A stretch of DNA of 64,000 nt, from contig JASEFX010000003.1 in the NCBI GenBank assembly GCA_030018265.1, positions 37,902 through 101,901 of the forward strand, written 5' to 3'. The translations under genes were made by a program, and so were the position numbers. Every line of letters begins with the position of its first letter. The stretch's first letter is position 1. The stretch is from Candidatus Saccharicenans sp. Lineage in GTDB: Bacteria > Acidobacteriota > Aminicenantia > Aminicenantales > Saccharicenantaceae. This document shows, one piece after another, positions 45,212 to 54,762 of this stretch. The notes below the pieces were generated by a model that saw only the letters and a program-made list of their open reading frames with translations, had not been told where the DNA came from and ran no database searches.

Positions 45212-47431
45212 ATGTCGATGAAAATTAAAACTCAAGCCATTATCATCGCCGGTATCATTCTGCTTTTACCGTCTTTTATTATGGCCGGAACAACCATCAG
45301 GGGGCAGGTCATCAGCTCAACCGGTCTCCCCGTAAATCAGGCCGTAATCATTCTGACCGGAACCGAGCTGACCGCCATAACTGACGATCAGGGACATTTT
45401 AACCTGGAAATTCCATCAGAACAGAGGCGCTTCAGGATAAAGGTGAAACATCCAGACTATTTCGAGCAGGAGTTTCAGGTCAGCCTGTCTTCATTCGGAC
45501 AGCCTATCCTCCTGGTGCTCACTCCTTTCGTTCCGCAGAAAGAGGAAGTGGTGGTGACAGCCACCCGTTTTCCCGAACCGGCTGTTTCGGTTCCGGCAGC
45601 TGCAGCGGTTATCAGCCCGGTAACCATAGAGGAAAAACTTCCTTCCCATATCACCGAGATCGTTCAGGAACATACCGGAGTCAGCACCATTGGTTCAGGA
45701 GGTTTTTCCATCGTTCCTTCCATCCGCGGTCTGGCCCGGAGGAGAATCCTGCTTCTGGTGGATGGAGCGCGTCTTTCCAGCGACCGCAGGACAGGCCCGA
45801 ATGCTTCTTTTATCAATCCGGAAGACCTGGCTCGAATAGAAATTCTGCGCAGTCCCTCGTCGGTATTCTACGGTTCGGATGCGATCGGGGGCATAATAAA
45901 TTTCCTCACCTATACCCCGCCGGCCGAAGACCATATCAGAGTCAAAGGCAATCTGAAGTACGGGTCGGTAAATAACGAACGGGAAGTCAATCTCTCCGTG
46001 TCAGGTGCCGGTCGCGGCCTTGGTTATTATTTCTCTCTGAGAAACGACGAAGCCGATAATTACAGGGCGCCCTCGGACGAGGTTCCGCTTTCTTATTTCA
46101 CCCAGTCGAGCCTTTTTGGCAAGCTGGTAAAATTTTCTGATAAAAGAGACATCAGCCTGAGCTTTTTGATGGGCCGGGGAACGGACATCGGAAAACCGGC
46201 AAATAACAGCGACAGCCGTCCGACCTGGTATCCGCGGGAAAACCAGAATCTCCTGCAGTTTGACTGGAAGGAAAAATCCCTCGGAAGCAAAGCACTGCTT
46301 CATTTTCATTTTTATCTGAATCCTTATTTCCTTGAGACTCGCGCTGACCGGATACAGAATTCAGTAAAACGACAGGAAAGTTACGCCAGAACAGAAAGCA
46401 CTGATTTCGGTCTTCAGCTTTCATTCGAATATAAACTGGCTACTGAACTCCGTCTGAACGCCGGCGCTGACCATTATGCCCGGGCCAGGGCTAAAGCTTA
46501 CAATCGCTATCTGAATTTTAACAGCTCGGGAATCCTGACCGAAACCATTGAAGAATATCCATACGAAGACGGGCGAAGAAAGGATTCAGGCCTTTTCCTG
46601 ACGCTTGATTACTCCGGCTTTCCCCGTGTGGACCTGGTAGGCGGATTCAGGCTGGACTCCTTGAGGTCCAGCGCTCTGACCGGAGGCCAAACGATTTCTA
46701 CCCGCGATGAAGCTCTGACCGGTTTCCTGGCTGCTTCCTACCGGATATTTTCAGGCGGTTCTCTCTTTGTCAGTTTTTCCCGCGCTTACCGTACACCCGA
46801 CATCAACGAGAAATATTACACAGGCATTACCGGCCGCGGTTTGATCATCGCCAACCCTGAACTCAAAAACGAATCCAGCTTGAATTTCGACGGCGGTCTC
46901 AAGTTTACCGGTCGGCGTCTGTTTCTGGGCTTTTACGGATTTTCTTACAGCCTCAACAACCTGATCGAAAGATATCTTATAGACCCGGCCAACCAGATTT
47001 ACACCTACGACAATGTCGACCGGGGGCGGATCAACGGTGTTGAACTCGAATGGGAATTCTATCCGCTGGCCAGGTTCTCCATCTTCGGAAATGGTTTCCT
47101 TTACGAAGGTAAAAGCAGACTGAATGATACTCCATTGAACGACATCCCGCCGCACAGGCTGATACTCGGGATTAGAATCTGGCATAACCGCTGGAACCTG
47201 GAAGTAAACAGTTTTCTCCAGGCAGAAAAGAAAAATCCCGGTCCCTCGGAAATAGCCATCCCCGGATATGGTCTGCTCAACCTGAAAGCCAGCTATAGCC
47301 TTAATCGCTGGTTCAAGCTTAACCTCAGGGGCAACAATCTGCTCGACAGAGAATATTTAGCTCGCCCTGACCCTGACGCCCGGGTTGAACCCGGAAGAAA
47401 TTTTCTGATCGGTCTGGCTTTTGCCTATTGA
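45212..47431 (+). CDS. TonB-dependent receptor with N-terminal carboxypeptidase-regulatory domain
   Basis: A 739-aa outer-membrane receptor. A signal peptide is followed by a CarboxypepD_reg-like domain (residues 25-100, with QVISSTGLPVNQA and DDQGHFNLEIP), then plug motifs IVQEHTGVSTIGS and LLVDGARLSSDRRTG, FYGSDAIGG, and a beta barrel ending in LAFAY. The added N-terminal domain is typical of SusC-like and other receptors for large or oligomeric substrates. A second start at 45218 is equally supported by the ribosome-binding site. The small DUF6506-like gene follows. Confidence 0.9.
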   Translation: MSMKIKTQAIIIAGIILLLPSFIMAGTTIRGQVISSTGLPVNQAVIILTGTELTAITDDQGHFNLEIPSEQRRFRIKVKHPDYFEQEFQVSLSSFGQPILLVLTPFVPQKEEVVVTATRFPEPAVSVPAAAAVISPVTIEEKLPSHITEIVQEHTGVSTIGSGGFSIVPSIRGLARRRILLLVDGARLSSDRRTGPNASFINPEDLARIEILRSPSSVFYGSDAIGGIINFLTYTPPAEDHIRVKGNLKYGSVNNEREVNLSVSGAGRGLGYYFSLRNDEADNYRAPSDEVPLSYFTQSSLFGKLVKFSDKRDISLSFLMGRGTDIGKPANNSDSRPTWYPRENQNLLQFDWKEKSLGSKALLHFHFYLNPYFLETRADRIQNSVKRQESYARTESTDFGLQLSFEYKLATELRLNAGADHYARARAKAYNRYLNFNSSGILTETIEEYPYEDGRRKDSGLFLTLDYSGFPRVDLVGGFRLDSLRSSALTGGQTISTRDEALTGFLAASYRIFSGGSLFVSFSRAYRTPDINEKYYTGITGRGLIIANPELKNESSLNFDGGLKFTGRRLFLGFYGFSYSLNNLIERYLIDPANQIYTYDNVDRGRINGVELEWEFYPLARFSIFGNGFLYEGKSRLNDTPLNDIPPHRLILGIRIWHNRWNLEVNSFLQAEKKNPGPSEIAIPGYGLLNLKASYSLNRWFKLNLRGNNLLDREYLARPDPDARVEPGRNFLIGLAFAY

Positions 47432-47467
47432 ACCGGCATGGAATGAAAAAAATAAAAGGAGGAGCTG

Positions 47468-47782
47468 ATGAAATTTAAGACATTATTTTTGAGCAAAGCT
47501 CCGGATGCCCGGCCTGAAATGCATAAAGCCGCGGTCGAAACCGAGAAAATGAAATTGTGGGTCCAGGTGGTCAGAAACACAGAAGAAGCAGTGGAGATTG
47601 TCCGCAAGCTGCTCGCAGAGGAAGGGCTTCATTCTGTTCTTCTCTGCCCCGGCTTTTCCCACCAGGAAGTGGCCAGAATCCAGGAAGCGGCCGGACCTTC
47701 AATTTCGGTCAGCGTCGCCCGGGGAGATGGACCTGGCAACCGGGTCATCGGAGAAGTTTTTCAGAAGATAGGCTGGCATTGA
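47468..47782 (+). CDS. Small DUF6506-like protein
   Basis: A 104-aa cytoplasmic protein beginning MKFKTLFLSKAPDA. It lacks membrane segments and metal motifs; SVSVARGDGPGNRVIGEVF near the end is a distinctive stretch. The resemblance to DUF6506 is from memory, and no role is known for that family. It follows the TonB receptor by 36 bases with its own GGAGG site, so co-transcription is likely. Confidence 0.65.
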   Translation: MKFKTLFLSKAPDARPEMHKAAVETEKMKLWVQVVRNTEEAVEIVRKLLAEEGLHSVLLCPGFSHQEVARIQEAAGPSISVSVARGDGPGNRVIGEVFQKIGWH

Positions 47783-47856
47783 TTTCTGCAGCCCGGGCAT
47801 CTTTCTGAAAAACAGAAAAAGCCAGGTTATTTCTCGCTGCTTAAGAGACCGCAGGA

Positions 47857-48468
47857 TTAAAGCGTAATTCTTACTCCCCCGTGAACCACTCCTTTGTAAC
47901 CGCCGCCGACCTCGCCAAAAAGAGCTATTCTATTCCCCAGTCTGAATCCAAGCAGGGTTACCTGAACCACCGGGTAAGCGCTGGAAGATTTTTCGGTGTC
48001 AGAATATCGATACTCTCCTTTCCTGACGGTAACGCCTGCGCCCAATCCGGAATAAAGGCAGAAATTTTCCCTGTTTATGTAGCGAAAATCTATTTCCAGG
48101 GCGCCTGTGTAATAATTTTCGGTGTAAGTGCCGACCGGGTTTCCTGACATGGCCAGATTGCCTGAAGCCCGGTCTGCGGCAAACGTCAAACCGAGCCCTA
48201 ACCTTGAACCCCCCGAATACTTATAGCTGAAGACAAAAGCTCCGGGGTATTTATTGTCAACTTTCGCCGCCTCTCCCAGCGTGAGGCTGATCAGGATAAC
48301 GTTGGTAAAAATATCGACAATCTGGCTGGTGGTCACCGTTCCGTATCCGGCAGAAAATTCGTGTCTCTTCTGCTGGCTGTAAGCTGGACCGGCCAGGGAG
48401 AATATCATCATGACAACTATTCCGACGGCAGTCAGTTTCCAGAGAAATTTAAGCTTTTGGGAAAACAT
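47857..48468 (-). CDS. Probable outer-membrane beta-barrel protein
   Basis: A 203-aa exported protein. Residues 10-31 are a signal peptide ending AYSQQ. The mature part alternates short hydrophobic and polar stretches rich in Gly, Tyr and Phe (for example GFRLGNRIALFGEVGGGYKG), the pattern of small beta barrels of the OmpA/OmpW type. No catalytic residues. It is divergent from the receiver-kinase gene. Confidence 0.65.
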   Translation of the reverse strand: MFSQKLKFLWKLTAVGIVVMMIFSLAGPAYSQQKRHEFSAGYGTVTTSQIVDIFTNVILISLTLGEAAKVDNKYPGAFVFSYKYSGGSRLGLGLTFAADRASGNLAMSGNPVGTYTENYYTGALEIDFRYINRENFCLYSGLGAGVTVRKGEYRYSDTEKSSSAYPVVQVTLLGFRLGNRIALFGEVGGGYKGVVHGGVRITL

Positions 48469-48609
48469 TTGCCCTCCTTTATTTTTATTAAATATATCAA
48501 AAGACGAATACAGTTTTCAAACGATATATTAAAGAGCAATTTTGTTGCGCAGCTGAATTAAAGAAAACCGCTTTATCACGTTCTATTTTTTCAGCGCTAA
48601 CTTAACTCG

Positions 48610-48638
48610 TTGACATCGAATCGATAAATTCGTAAAGT
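48610..48638 (+). promoter_or_regulatory. Promoter of receiver-PAS-kinase gene
   Basis: A consensus TTGACA (48610-48615), a 17-bp spacer and TAAAGT (48633-48638) precede the start at 48656 by 18 bases. The region also serves the divergent barrel gene. Confidence 0.6.
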
Positions 48639-48655
48639 AAAAACGGGCAAAGGGA

Positions 48656-51600
48656 ATGGAAAACAAACCGGAAGAGGGCATTCAACGGAAAAAGAGAATC
48701 CTTCTGGTTGAAGATGAGGCTATCATCGCTCTGATGGAATCAGAACTTCTCCAGAGCGGCGGTTACGAAGTCATCACCGCCCTGACCGGTGAACAGGCTC
48801 TCCAAATCTTTCAAGCAGACCCGTCTATCGACCTGGTTTTAATGGATATCGACCTGGGTCCGGGTATTGACGGTGGAGAAACCGCCAGGCGGATGCTGGC
48901 GCAAAGAGACGTTCCTGTGGTCTTCATTTCCAGCCACACCGAACCGGAAATCTTAGCCAGAACTGAAGCTATCACCTCTTACGGATACATAGTGAAAGGA
49001 TCCAGCGAAACAGCCATTTTCGCCTCGCTCAACATGGCCTTCCGCCTGCATGCGGCCCATCAGGAGCTCCTTAGGAAGAAAGCTGAACTTGAAGAACTGG
49101 CTGAAAATCTCAGCCAGGCTGTAAACAGGCTGATGGAAACCCAGAAACAACTGCTGGAAAACCAGCAGAAACTCCAGAAAACCACCGAGCATCTGGAGGC
49201 AATCCTGAATTCCCTGCCCGACCTGCTGTTTGAATTTGACGAAAACATGACCATCTTAGAGGTGAGGGCGCCAAGACCGGAGCTTTTATACAGACCGCGG
49301 GAAGAAATCGTGGGCCGCAGGATCACCGACGTTCTACCGGAAGATGTTTCCGGTTTGCTGAAATATACCCTGGAGGAAGCAACAGAAAAAGGCCTGGCAG
49401 AAATAGATTACAGCCTGACCATTTCCGGCAAAACGCGTTATTTTGAAGCCAACATCAGCCGGATGGGAGAAAGACAGCCAGTAAAGAACAGGTTTGTGGC
49501 TCTGATAAGAGAGATTACCGACAGAATTGAAGCCCAGCTCGAACAGCAGAAAACGGAAATCCGCTTCTGCCGCCTTTTCCAGACAATGCAGGAAGGCGTG
49601 GCCATACACCGTTTGCTCAGGGACGCGCTAGGACAACCCGTTGATTATCAGGTGGTCGAAGTGAATAAAGCCTATGCCAGGCACACCGGCATCCCGGTAG
49701 AAAAAGCCGTCGGGCAGAAGGCCTCTGAACTTTATGGCTCGGGTCACCCTCCGTTCTTTCAGCATTACCTGGAATCTTTGGAAACAGGACAGCCTGTTTC
49801 CTTTGAATCGTACTTTGAACCTCTCCAGCGGTATTTCAAAATCACCGCCTTCCCGATGGGCGAGGACCTTTTTGCCACCGTGTTTGAAGATATAACAGAC
49901 AGGAAAAAAGCCGAAATGGAACTTCGCGAAAGAGAGGAAAGATACCGGCTGATCTTTGAAAACGCTCCTCTCGGAATTCTCCAGTTTGACCGGAACAGCG
50001 TAATAACGGAATGTAACGAGGCATTTGTCAGAATAATAGGTTCCAGCCGGGAAGCGCTGATCGGTTTTAACATACTTGAAAGAACAAAAGACGAAAAAGT
50101 TAAGGAGGCGGTAAGGGAAGCCCTGGCCGGTCGGGTCGGTTATTACGAAGGCATATATCATTCAGTAACCTCAAACAAATCCACGCCGGCCAGAGGATTT
50201 TTTGCTGGAATTTTTGACCCGAACGGAAACTTTATAAGCGGGATCGGCACTTTTGAAGATTTCACTGAAAGATACCGGATGGAAAGTGCGCTGAGAAACT
50301 CCGAAGCGATGCTCCAGGCCTTTATCGAAAGCCCCGCTTATTCTCTAATTTTCCTGGACGCCGTAGGCTCGATACTGAAATTCAACAGAATTGCCAGCGA
50401 GAGGATGAAAAGTATTCTGGGGCTGGAATTGAAAACAGGTGAAAAACTGATAAACTTGCTGCCTGAAGAATTCAAAAACACCTTCAGCCGCAACCTGGAA
50501 AAGGTCAGGGCCGGAGAAAAAGTCACCGTGGAAAGAAGAATTCAGTCGATATCCGGGGAGATTTACTGGTATTCTTTCCATATGGCGCCCGTTTATGCCA
50601 GCTCGGGCGAACTCGCGGGAATCTTTTTCTCGGCCGAGGAGGTAACCGAAAGAAAAAGGGTTGAAGAATCCCTGCGACAGAGTGAGGAAAGGTTCAGGAC
50701 TATTTTCGAGCATTCGGGCGTGGCCATGCTGGTTATAGACCCGGGAACCGGAAATATCATCGATGCCAACTATCAGGCTGAATCTTTCTACGGTTACAGC
50801 CGTGAGCAATTGAAAAAGATGAACATCCGGCAGATCAACACCCTCGCTCCAGACCGTATCCAGGAACTCATGGCCGGAGCTAAGGAGAAAAAAATAAATT
50901 ACTTTGTTTTTCAGCATCGTCTGGCCTCGGGCGAACTGAGGGAGGTCGAGGTCCATTCCTATCCGATCATGTTTGGTGAGAAAAAGTACCTCCTTTCGGT
51001 AATAATTGACCTCACCCGGCGCTTGAAACTTGAACAGCAGCTGAAAAAGGCGGTTGAGGAAAAGCAGGCGATCCTGCGAGAACTGCAGCACAGAATCAAA
51101 AATTCTTTTGCTCTGATCAACTCCATCATCAACCTGGAACTCCAGCGTCCTGGAAAAAAAGAAGGTCGGGCGAGGCTGGAAAGCCTGAAGCATAGAATTT
51201 TTTCCATCTCGCGGGTATATGACCTGCTGAGCGCCGGCGAAAGGTATCAGGAAATCAGTCTAGACCGGCTGCTGAAAGAAATCAGCCAGGCAATTCTCAG
51301 GGCTTATTCAACCAGGCAGGCGGTAAATTTAACCCTCGAGCTTGAGCCGGTTACCATCGAAGTGAAAACAGCTCTGCCGCTGGGTTTGATCGCCACGGAA
51401 ATAATTACCAATTCCCTGAAATATGCCTTCTCCGGCCGCACTGAAGGGGAAATAAGGCTGAAGCTGAAAAAAGCCGATCAGCAACTTCAGCTGGAAATTG
51501 CCGACAACGGCATCGGCCTGCCCGGTGACTTTTTCACCATGTCCTCTGCGGGACTTGGACAGGAAATCATAAAAGCGCTGGCCGACCAGATTGAAGCCCG

Positions 51601-51694
51601 GCTCGAAGTTGAATCCAGACCCGGTGAAGGCACTTTATTCCGTCTGACGCTTCCGCTGATTTCTGAAAAAGATAGCAGCAACCTGACGCATTAA
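48656..51694 (+). CDS. Receiver-PAS-histidine kinase (HisKA_2 type)
   Basis: A 1012-aa cytoplasmic signalling protein. A response-regulator receiver domain (residues 14-130; phospho-acceptor Asp64 in LMDIDLG) begins the chain, followed by a coiled coil (135-175), about five PAS sensory domains (roughly 185-290, 300-415, 425-545, 555-670 and 680-795) and a HisKA_2 domain with His812 in LQHRIKN. The ATPase domain contains NSLKYAF and DNGIGLP. No membrane segment is present, so the PAS domains would sense a soluble signal. Such N-terminal receivers can be targets of another kinase. No partner regulator is adjacent. Confidence 0.9.
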   Translation: MENKPEEGIQRKKRILLVEDEAIIALMESELLQSGGYEVITALTGEQALQIFQADPSIDLVLMDIDLGPGIDGGETARRMLAQRDVPVVFISSHTEPEILARTEAITSYGYIVKGSSETAIFASLNMAFRLHAAHQELLRKKAELEELAENLSQAVNRLMETQKQLLENQQKLQKTTEHLEAILNSLPDLLFEFDENMTILEVRAPRPELLYRPREEIVGRRITDVLPEDVSGLLKYTLEEATEKGLAEIDYSLTISGKTRYFEANISRMGERQPVKNRFVALIREITDRIEAQLEQQKTEIRFCRLFQTMQEGVAIHRLLRDALGQPVDYQVVEVNKAYARHTGIPVEKAVGQKASELYGSGHPPFFQHYLESLETGQPVSFESYFEPLQRYFKITAFPMGEDLFATVFEDITDRKKAEMELREREERYRLIFENAPLGILQFDRNSVITECNEAFVRIIGSSREALIGFNILERTKDEKVKEAVREALAGRVGYYEGIYHSVTSNKSTPARGFFAGIFDPNGNFISGIGTFEDFTERYRMESALRNSEAMLQAFIESPAYSLIFLDAVGSILKFNRIASERMKSILGLELKTGEKLINLLPEEFKNTFSRNLEKVRAGEKVTVERRIQSISGEIYWYSFHMAPVYASSGELAGIFFSAEEVTERKRVEESLRQSEERFRTIFEHSGVAMLVIDPGTGNIIDANYQAESFYGYSREQLKKMNIRQINTLAPDRIQELMAGAKEKKINYFVFQHRLASGELREVEVHSYPIMFGEKKYLLSVIIDLTRRLKLEQQLKKAVEEKQAILRELQHRIKNSFALINSIINLELQRPGKKEGRARLESLKHRIFSISRVYDLLSAGERYQEISLDRLLKEISQAILRAYSTRQAVNLTLELEPVTIEVKTALPLGLIATEIITNSLKYAFSGRTEGEIRLKLKKADQQLQLEIADNGIGLPGDFFTMSSAGLGQEIIKALADQIEARLEVESRPGEGTLFRLTLPLISEKDSSNLTH

Positions 51695-51818
51695 AAACCG
51701 GCCGGTGTGATTTTCTCCAGGCTGATTTTAGAGAAGCTCAGCGCAGAAGAGTTTATTTTTGCCCTTCCAGCCGGTCCTGAAACATTTTATCATCCGCGGT
51801 TTGAAAGTTTGAAGTCAA

Positions 51819-54137
51819 TCATTCACATCCGGCGGAAATCACCAATTTTCTCAGAAAGCTGACTGCCTGGTCGCAGCGACGGAAGACCGGCAGGCCGTTT
51901 TCTTCTAAGTACTGGCAGAGAGGGTCGTAAAGTTTCCCGGCATCAATGTTGACCACAAAAGGCTTATCCGTGCGGCGGAATAACTTTATCAACCGGTCAG
52001 CCAGACTCCCTTCATCGAAAATATTTTCTTTATGGTTTTCGCCCGGCGGCAGCGTTTGCAGGGCGGCCGTCATCGGGACACACGAGACCACGGCGCTATC
52101 AATATTCTCATCGTCCAGGATCGCTTCGACACACCCGCAGAAGGCGGCGTCATCGGCCATCGGCGTGACATCAAGCGGGTTGTGCACATCCTGCAGCCGG
52201 TCAATTCCCAGCGGCTGCAGAGCCTTCAAAATTCTGGCTACGGTTTTTTCAGAAAACTCAGCCAGCTTCAGCTGGCCTTCCGGACCGCGAATGTTATCGG
52301 CCATGATGACCGATTCAAAGCCGGCGTTGGAAATCAAACCAACCCGGCAGCCGCTGAATTTCTTGCCCTCAAGCGTGATCATTCCTTTGATGAAATTTTC
52401 AAATTCCTCAATCGTCTCGGCCACCATCACTCCTGCCTGAGCGAACAGCGCCCTGGACACAGCGTAATCGCCGGCAACCGAGGCGGTATGGCTGGCCGTG
52501 GCTTTTCTGCCTTCCGGACTTCTTCCGGATTTATAAACCAGAACCTTCTTCCCGGCTTTTACCGCCAGCCTGGCTGCTTCCACAAACCTCCAGCCGTCAC
52601 CCGGTTTAAGTCCTTCGGCGTAGACCGCAATCAACCTGACTTCCGGACGGTCCTTCAGGTAGTTCAAATAATCTCCCAGCGTCAGGTCAAGTTGATTTCC
52701 GGCGGAAATGGCGTAAATCGGCTCGAAACGATTCTGGTTGCTCATCCTGGAGAGCATAAAGGCTCCGCTCTGACTGACGATGGCCAGTCCAGCCTGAATT
52801 CCTGCAGGACGCCTGAACTTATATTCAGGAATGAAGGTACTATCGTATTTACCTGGAATGGAAATAATGCCCAGACAGTTGCCGCCGTTGACCACCGGAG
52901 CGGGCTTACCTTTTTTACGTCTTTCCAGAAGCAGATTTCTGATTTCGCTCTCAATATTCTCAGTTCCGGCCTTCTCTCCGAGTCCGCCGGCTATTATGAT
53001 CACCGACCTGGCCTTCTCCTTTTCCACCAGATCCTTCATTACCGGATAAACCATCTCGGCTCCAAGGGTAAGGATGAAAAGGTCAACGGTCTCAGGGAGG
53101 CTGGCCACATCGGGAAAGCAGCGGCAGCCCTCGATGCACTCGAGGCCGGGTTTGACCACATAAATCTTCTCTCGCGGAAAACCGTTCTGAATGATATTGT
53201 TCAGGATGATGTGGCCGACATTCATCTTCTCGGAAACTCCGATAATGCCGATCGACTGTGGTTCAAGAAGATGCCTGATCTGATCGACGGGCCTTCTGAA
53301 AAGGTCCATCTTCCGTCGGGAAAAGCGGCAGAGCCCGTCAAGAGGTATCAGCCTGCCCTTCCTTATGACCAGAGGATTCACCTCAAGCTCTTCCAGAGTA
53401 AAGTCAGTCCGCCTGTTGAAGGGAGAAAAATCAGAAGCCAGCCGCTGGAAAACCTGAACGGCTTCAAGAATCGTCTCTTTTTTAAGCGGAGCCGGACATC
53501 CGCGGAAATCCCTGGCCACTTTTCCGTATACAGCCAGCGGTTCGAGCACCGAAATGATTTTTTCCCGGGACAGGCCTTCTGCCGGCAGAATGGCCAGACC
53601 GCGGTTTTCTTTAAGATGTTCGTTAAGATATTCCACGTCCAGACCGCCACCTCCGAAGGTGACCACCGGCCCGAAATCCTGAGAAACCCGGAGACCCAGA
53701 AGAAGTTCCGCACCAAAGCCGAGCTGGACGAAATCGACCAGTTCCACCACCAGAAATCCCCTGATCGAATCAGCCACTTGTTCCGCAGTGATTTTTTCTC
53801 GAGCGTAAAGACGGCTGTATTTTTCGGGAATTTCCCGGTACATTCTCCGGGCAGCAGCCTGAACTACCTTCACGCTGGCTTTGACCACAGCCACCCCGCC
53901 AACGTCTGATTTATGCAGAATCAAGGGCGAAACAACCTTCACCACCACCTTTTCGGTCCCGAGAGCCTTCAACTTAGAAGCGGAAAGAGCGCTTCCCTTT
54001 CTCAGGAAAAAATGCTTCGGGACGGGAAAGCCCCCGGCCCTGAGCAGGTGATAAACTTCCGGTTCAAGCAGAAAATTACGACCTTCCTTCTCAGCTTTTT
54101 CCAGGATAGAATTAATCACGCTGGCTGAAATTTTCAT
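51819..54137 (-). CDS. Fused ADP-forming acyl-CoA synthetase, beta-alpha order
   Basis: A 772-aa ADP-forming acetyl/acyl-CoA synthetase, converting acyl-CoA, ADP and phosphate into acid, ATP and CoA. The ATP-grasp (beta) part covers residues 1-240, with VVVKVVSPLILHKSDVGGV early on. The CoA-binding and Succ_CoA_lig (alpha) part follows from about 290 and carries the conserved His of ASHTASVAGD near residue 549. The usual bacterial fusion is alpha first; here beta leads. It follows iorB by 38 bases in the iorA-iorB-acd operon. Substrate choice (acetate, phenylacetate or indoleacetate) cannot be told. Confidence 0.9.
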   Translation of the reverse strand: MKISASVINSILEKAEKEGRNFLLEPEVYHLLRAGGFPVPKHFFLRKGSALSASKLKALGTEKVVVKVVSPLILHKSDVGGVAVVKASVKVVQAAARRMYREIPEKYSRLYAREKITAEQVADSIRGFLVVELVDFVQLGFGAELLLGLRVSQDFGPVVTFGGGGLDVEYLNEHLKENRGLAILPAEGLSREKIISVLEPLAVYGKVARDFRGCPAPLKKETILEAVQVFQRLASDFSPFNRRTDFTLEELEVNPLVIRKGRLIPLDGLCRFSRRKMDLFRRPVDQIRHLLEPQSIGIIGVSEKMNVGHIILNNIIQNGFPREKIYVVKPGLECIEGCRCFPDVASLPETVDLFILTLGAEMVYPVMKDLVEKEKARSVIIIAGGLGEKAGTENIESEIRNLLLERRKKGKPAPVVNGGNCLGIISIPGKYDSTFIPEYKFRRPAGIQAGLAIVSQSGAFMLSRMSNQNRFEPIYAISAGNQLDLTLGDYLNYLKDRPEVRLIAVYAEGLKPGDGWRFVEAARLAVKAGKKVLVYKSGRSPEGRKATASHTASVAGDYAVSRALFAQAGVMVAETIEEFENFIKGMITLEGKKFSGCRVGLISNAGFESVIMADNIRGPEGQLKLAEFSEKTVARILKALQPLGIDRLQDVHNPLDVTPMADDAAFCGCVEAILDDENIDSAVVSCVPMTAALQTLPPGENHKENIFDEGSLADRLIKLFRRTDKPFVVNIDAGKLYDPLCQYLEENGLPVFRRCDQAVSFLRKLVISAGCE

Positions 54138-54175
54138 GGCTCCTCCCGGGAGATAATAAACCTGACTGCCTGTTC

Positions 54176-54760
54176 TTAAAGTCCGCGAGCTCTGGCCGCT
54201 TCCCGGCCGAGGTCAAAAGCTTTCAGGTTAACCTGAACTATCTGCGGACCTCTTCTTTCAAAAAGAACCTGAATGTATTTCTTTAAAGATTCCTCTTTCA
54301 CCGGAAGAAAGAGCGAAGCCGCGCCGAGCATGACCATATTCTGGGCCCGGACACTGCCGGCCTCGCGGGCGATCTTTTCAGAGTCTATGAGCACATGGAC
54401 CGGAACCTTTCTAATTTCCCGGTAAATTTCTTCGAGCACCGGATAATCAGAAATGTTCTGGTAAGGAGTGCTGCTGGAAATTACCGCCCCGTCCGGTTTG
54501 AGGTATTCAAAATAGCGGAGGGTCTCCAGCGGCTCGACGCTCAAAATCATGTCTGCCTGACCGAGAGGAATCAGGTCGCTATAAATCTGTCCGACGGAAA
54601 GTCGCAGATGAGATTGGACCGCTCCACCTCTCTGGGACATGCCGTGAACTTCCGCCTGTTTGAAATTAAGACCTTCTTCCAGAGCCGCGTTGTCGATGAC
54701 AAAAGCAATCGACAGGATTCCCTGCCCGCCAACACCGGCCAGAATGATGTCGTATTTCAT
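54176..54760 (-). CDS. iorB: Indolepyruvate:ferredoxin oxidoreductase subunit beta
   Basis: A 194-aa gamma-domain (2-oxoacid:ferredoxin oxidoreductase type) subunit. It starts MKYDIILAGVGGQGIL, the family hallmark, and has EVHGMSQRGGAVQSHLR near residue 45. ATG 54760, with GGAG 8 bases upstream, is preferred over an open upstream start. Only two bases separate it from the end of iorA. It partners IorA in oxidative decarboxylation of aryl pyruvates. Confidence 0.93.
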   Translation of the reverse strand: MKYDIILAGVGGQGILSIAFVIDNAALEEGLNFKQAEVHGMSQRGGAVQSHLRLSVGQIYSDLIPLGQADMILSVEPLETLRYFEYLKPDGAVISSSTPYQNISDYPVLEEIYREIRKVPVHVLIDSEKIAREAGSVRAQNMVMLGAASLFLPVKEESLKKYIQVLFERRGPQIVQVNLKAFDLGREAARARGL

Positions 54761-54762
54761 CG

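Noticed and set aside
52032..53909. Plus-strand open frame of 625 codons
   Set aside because: It is antisense to the acyl-CoA synthetase gene, whose protein has clear family motifs; the antisense product has none.
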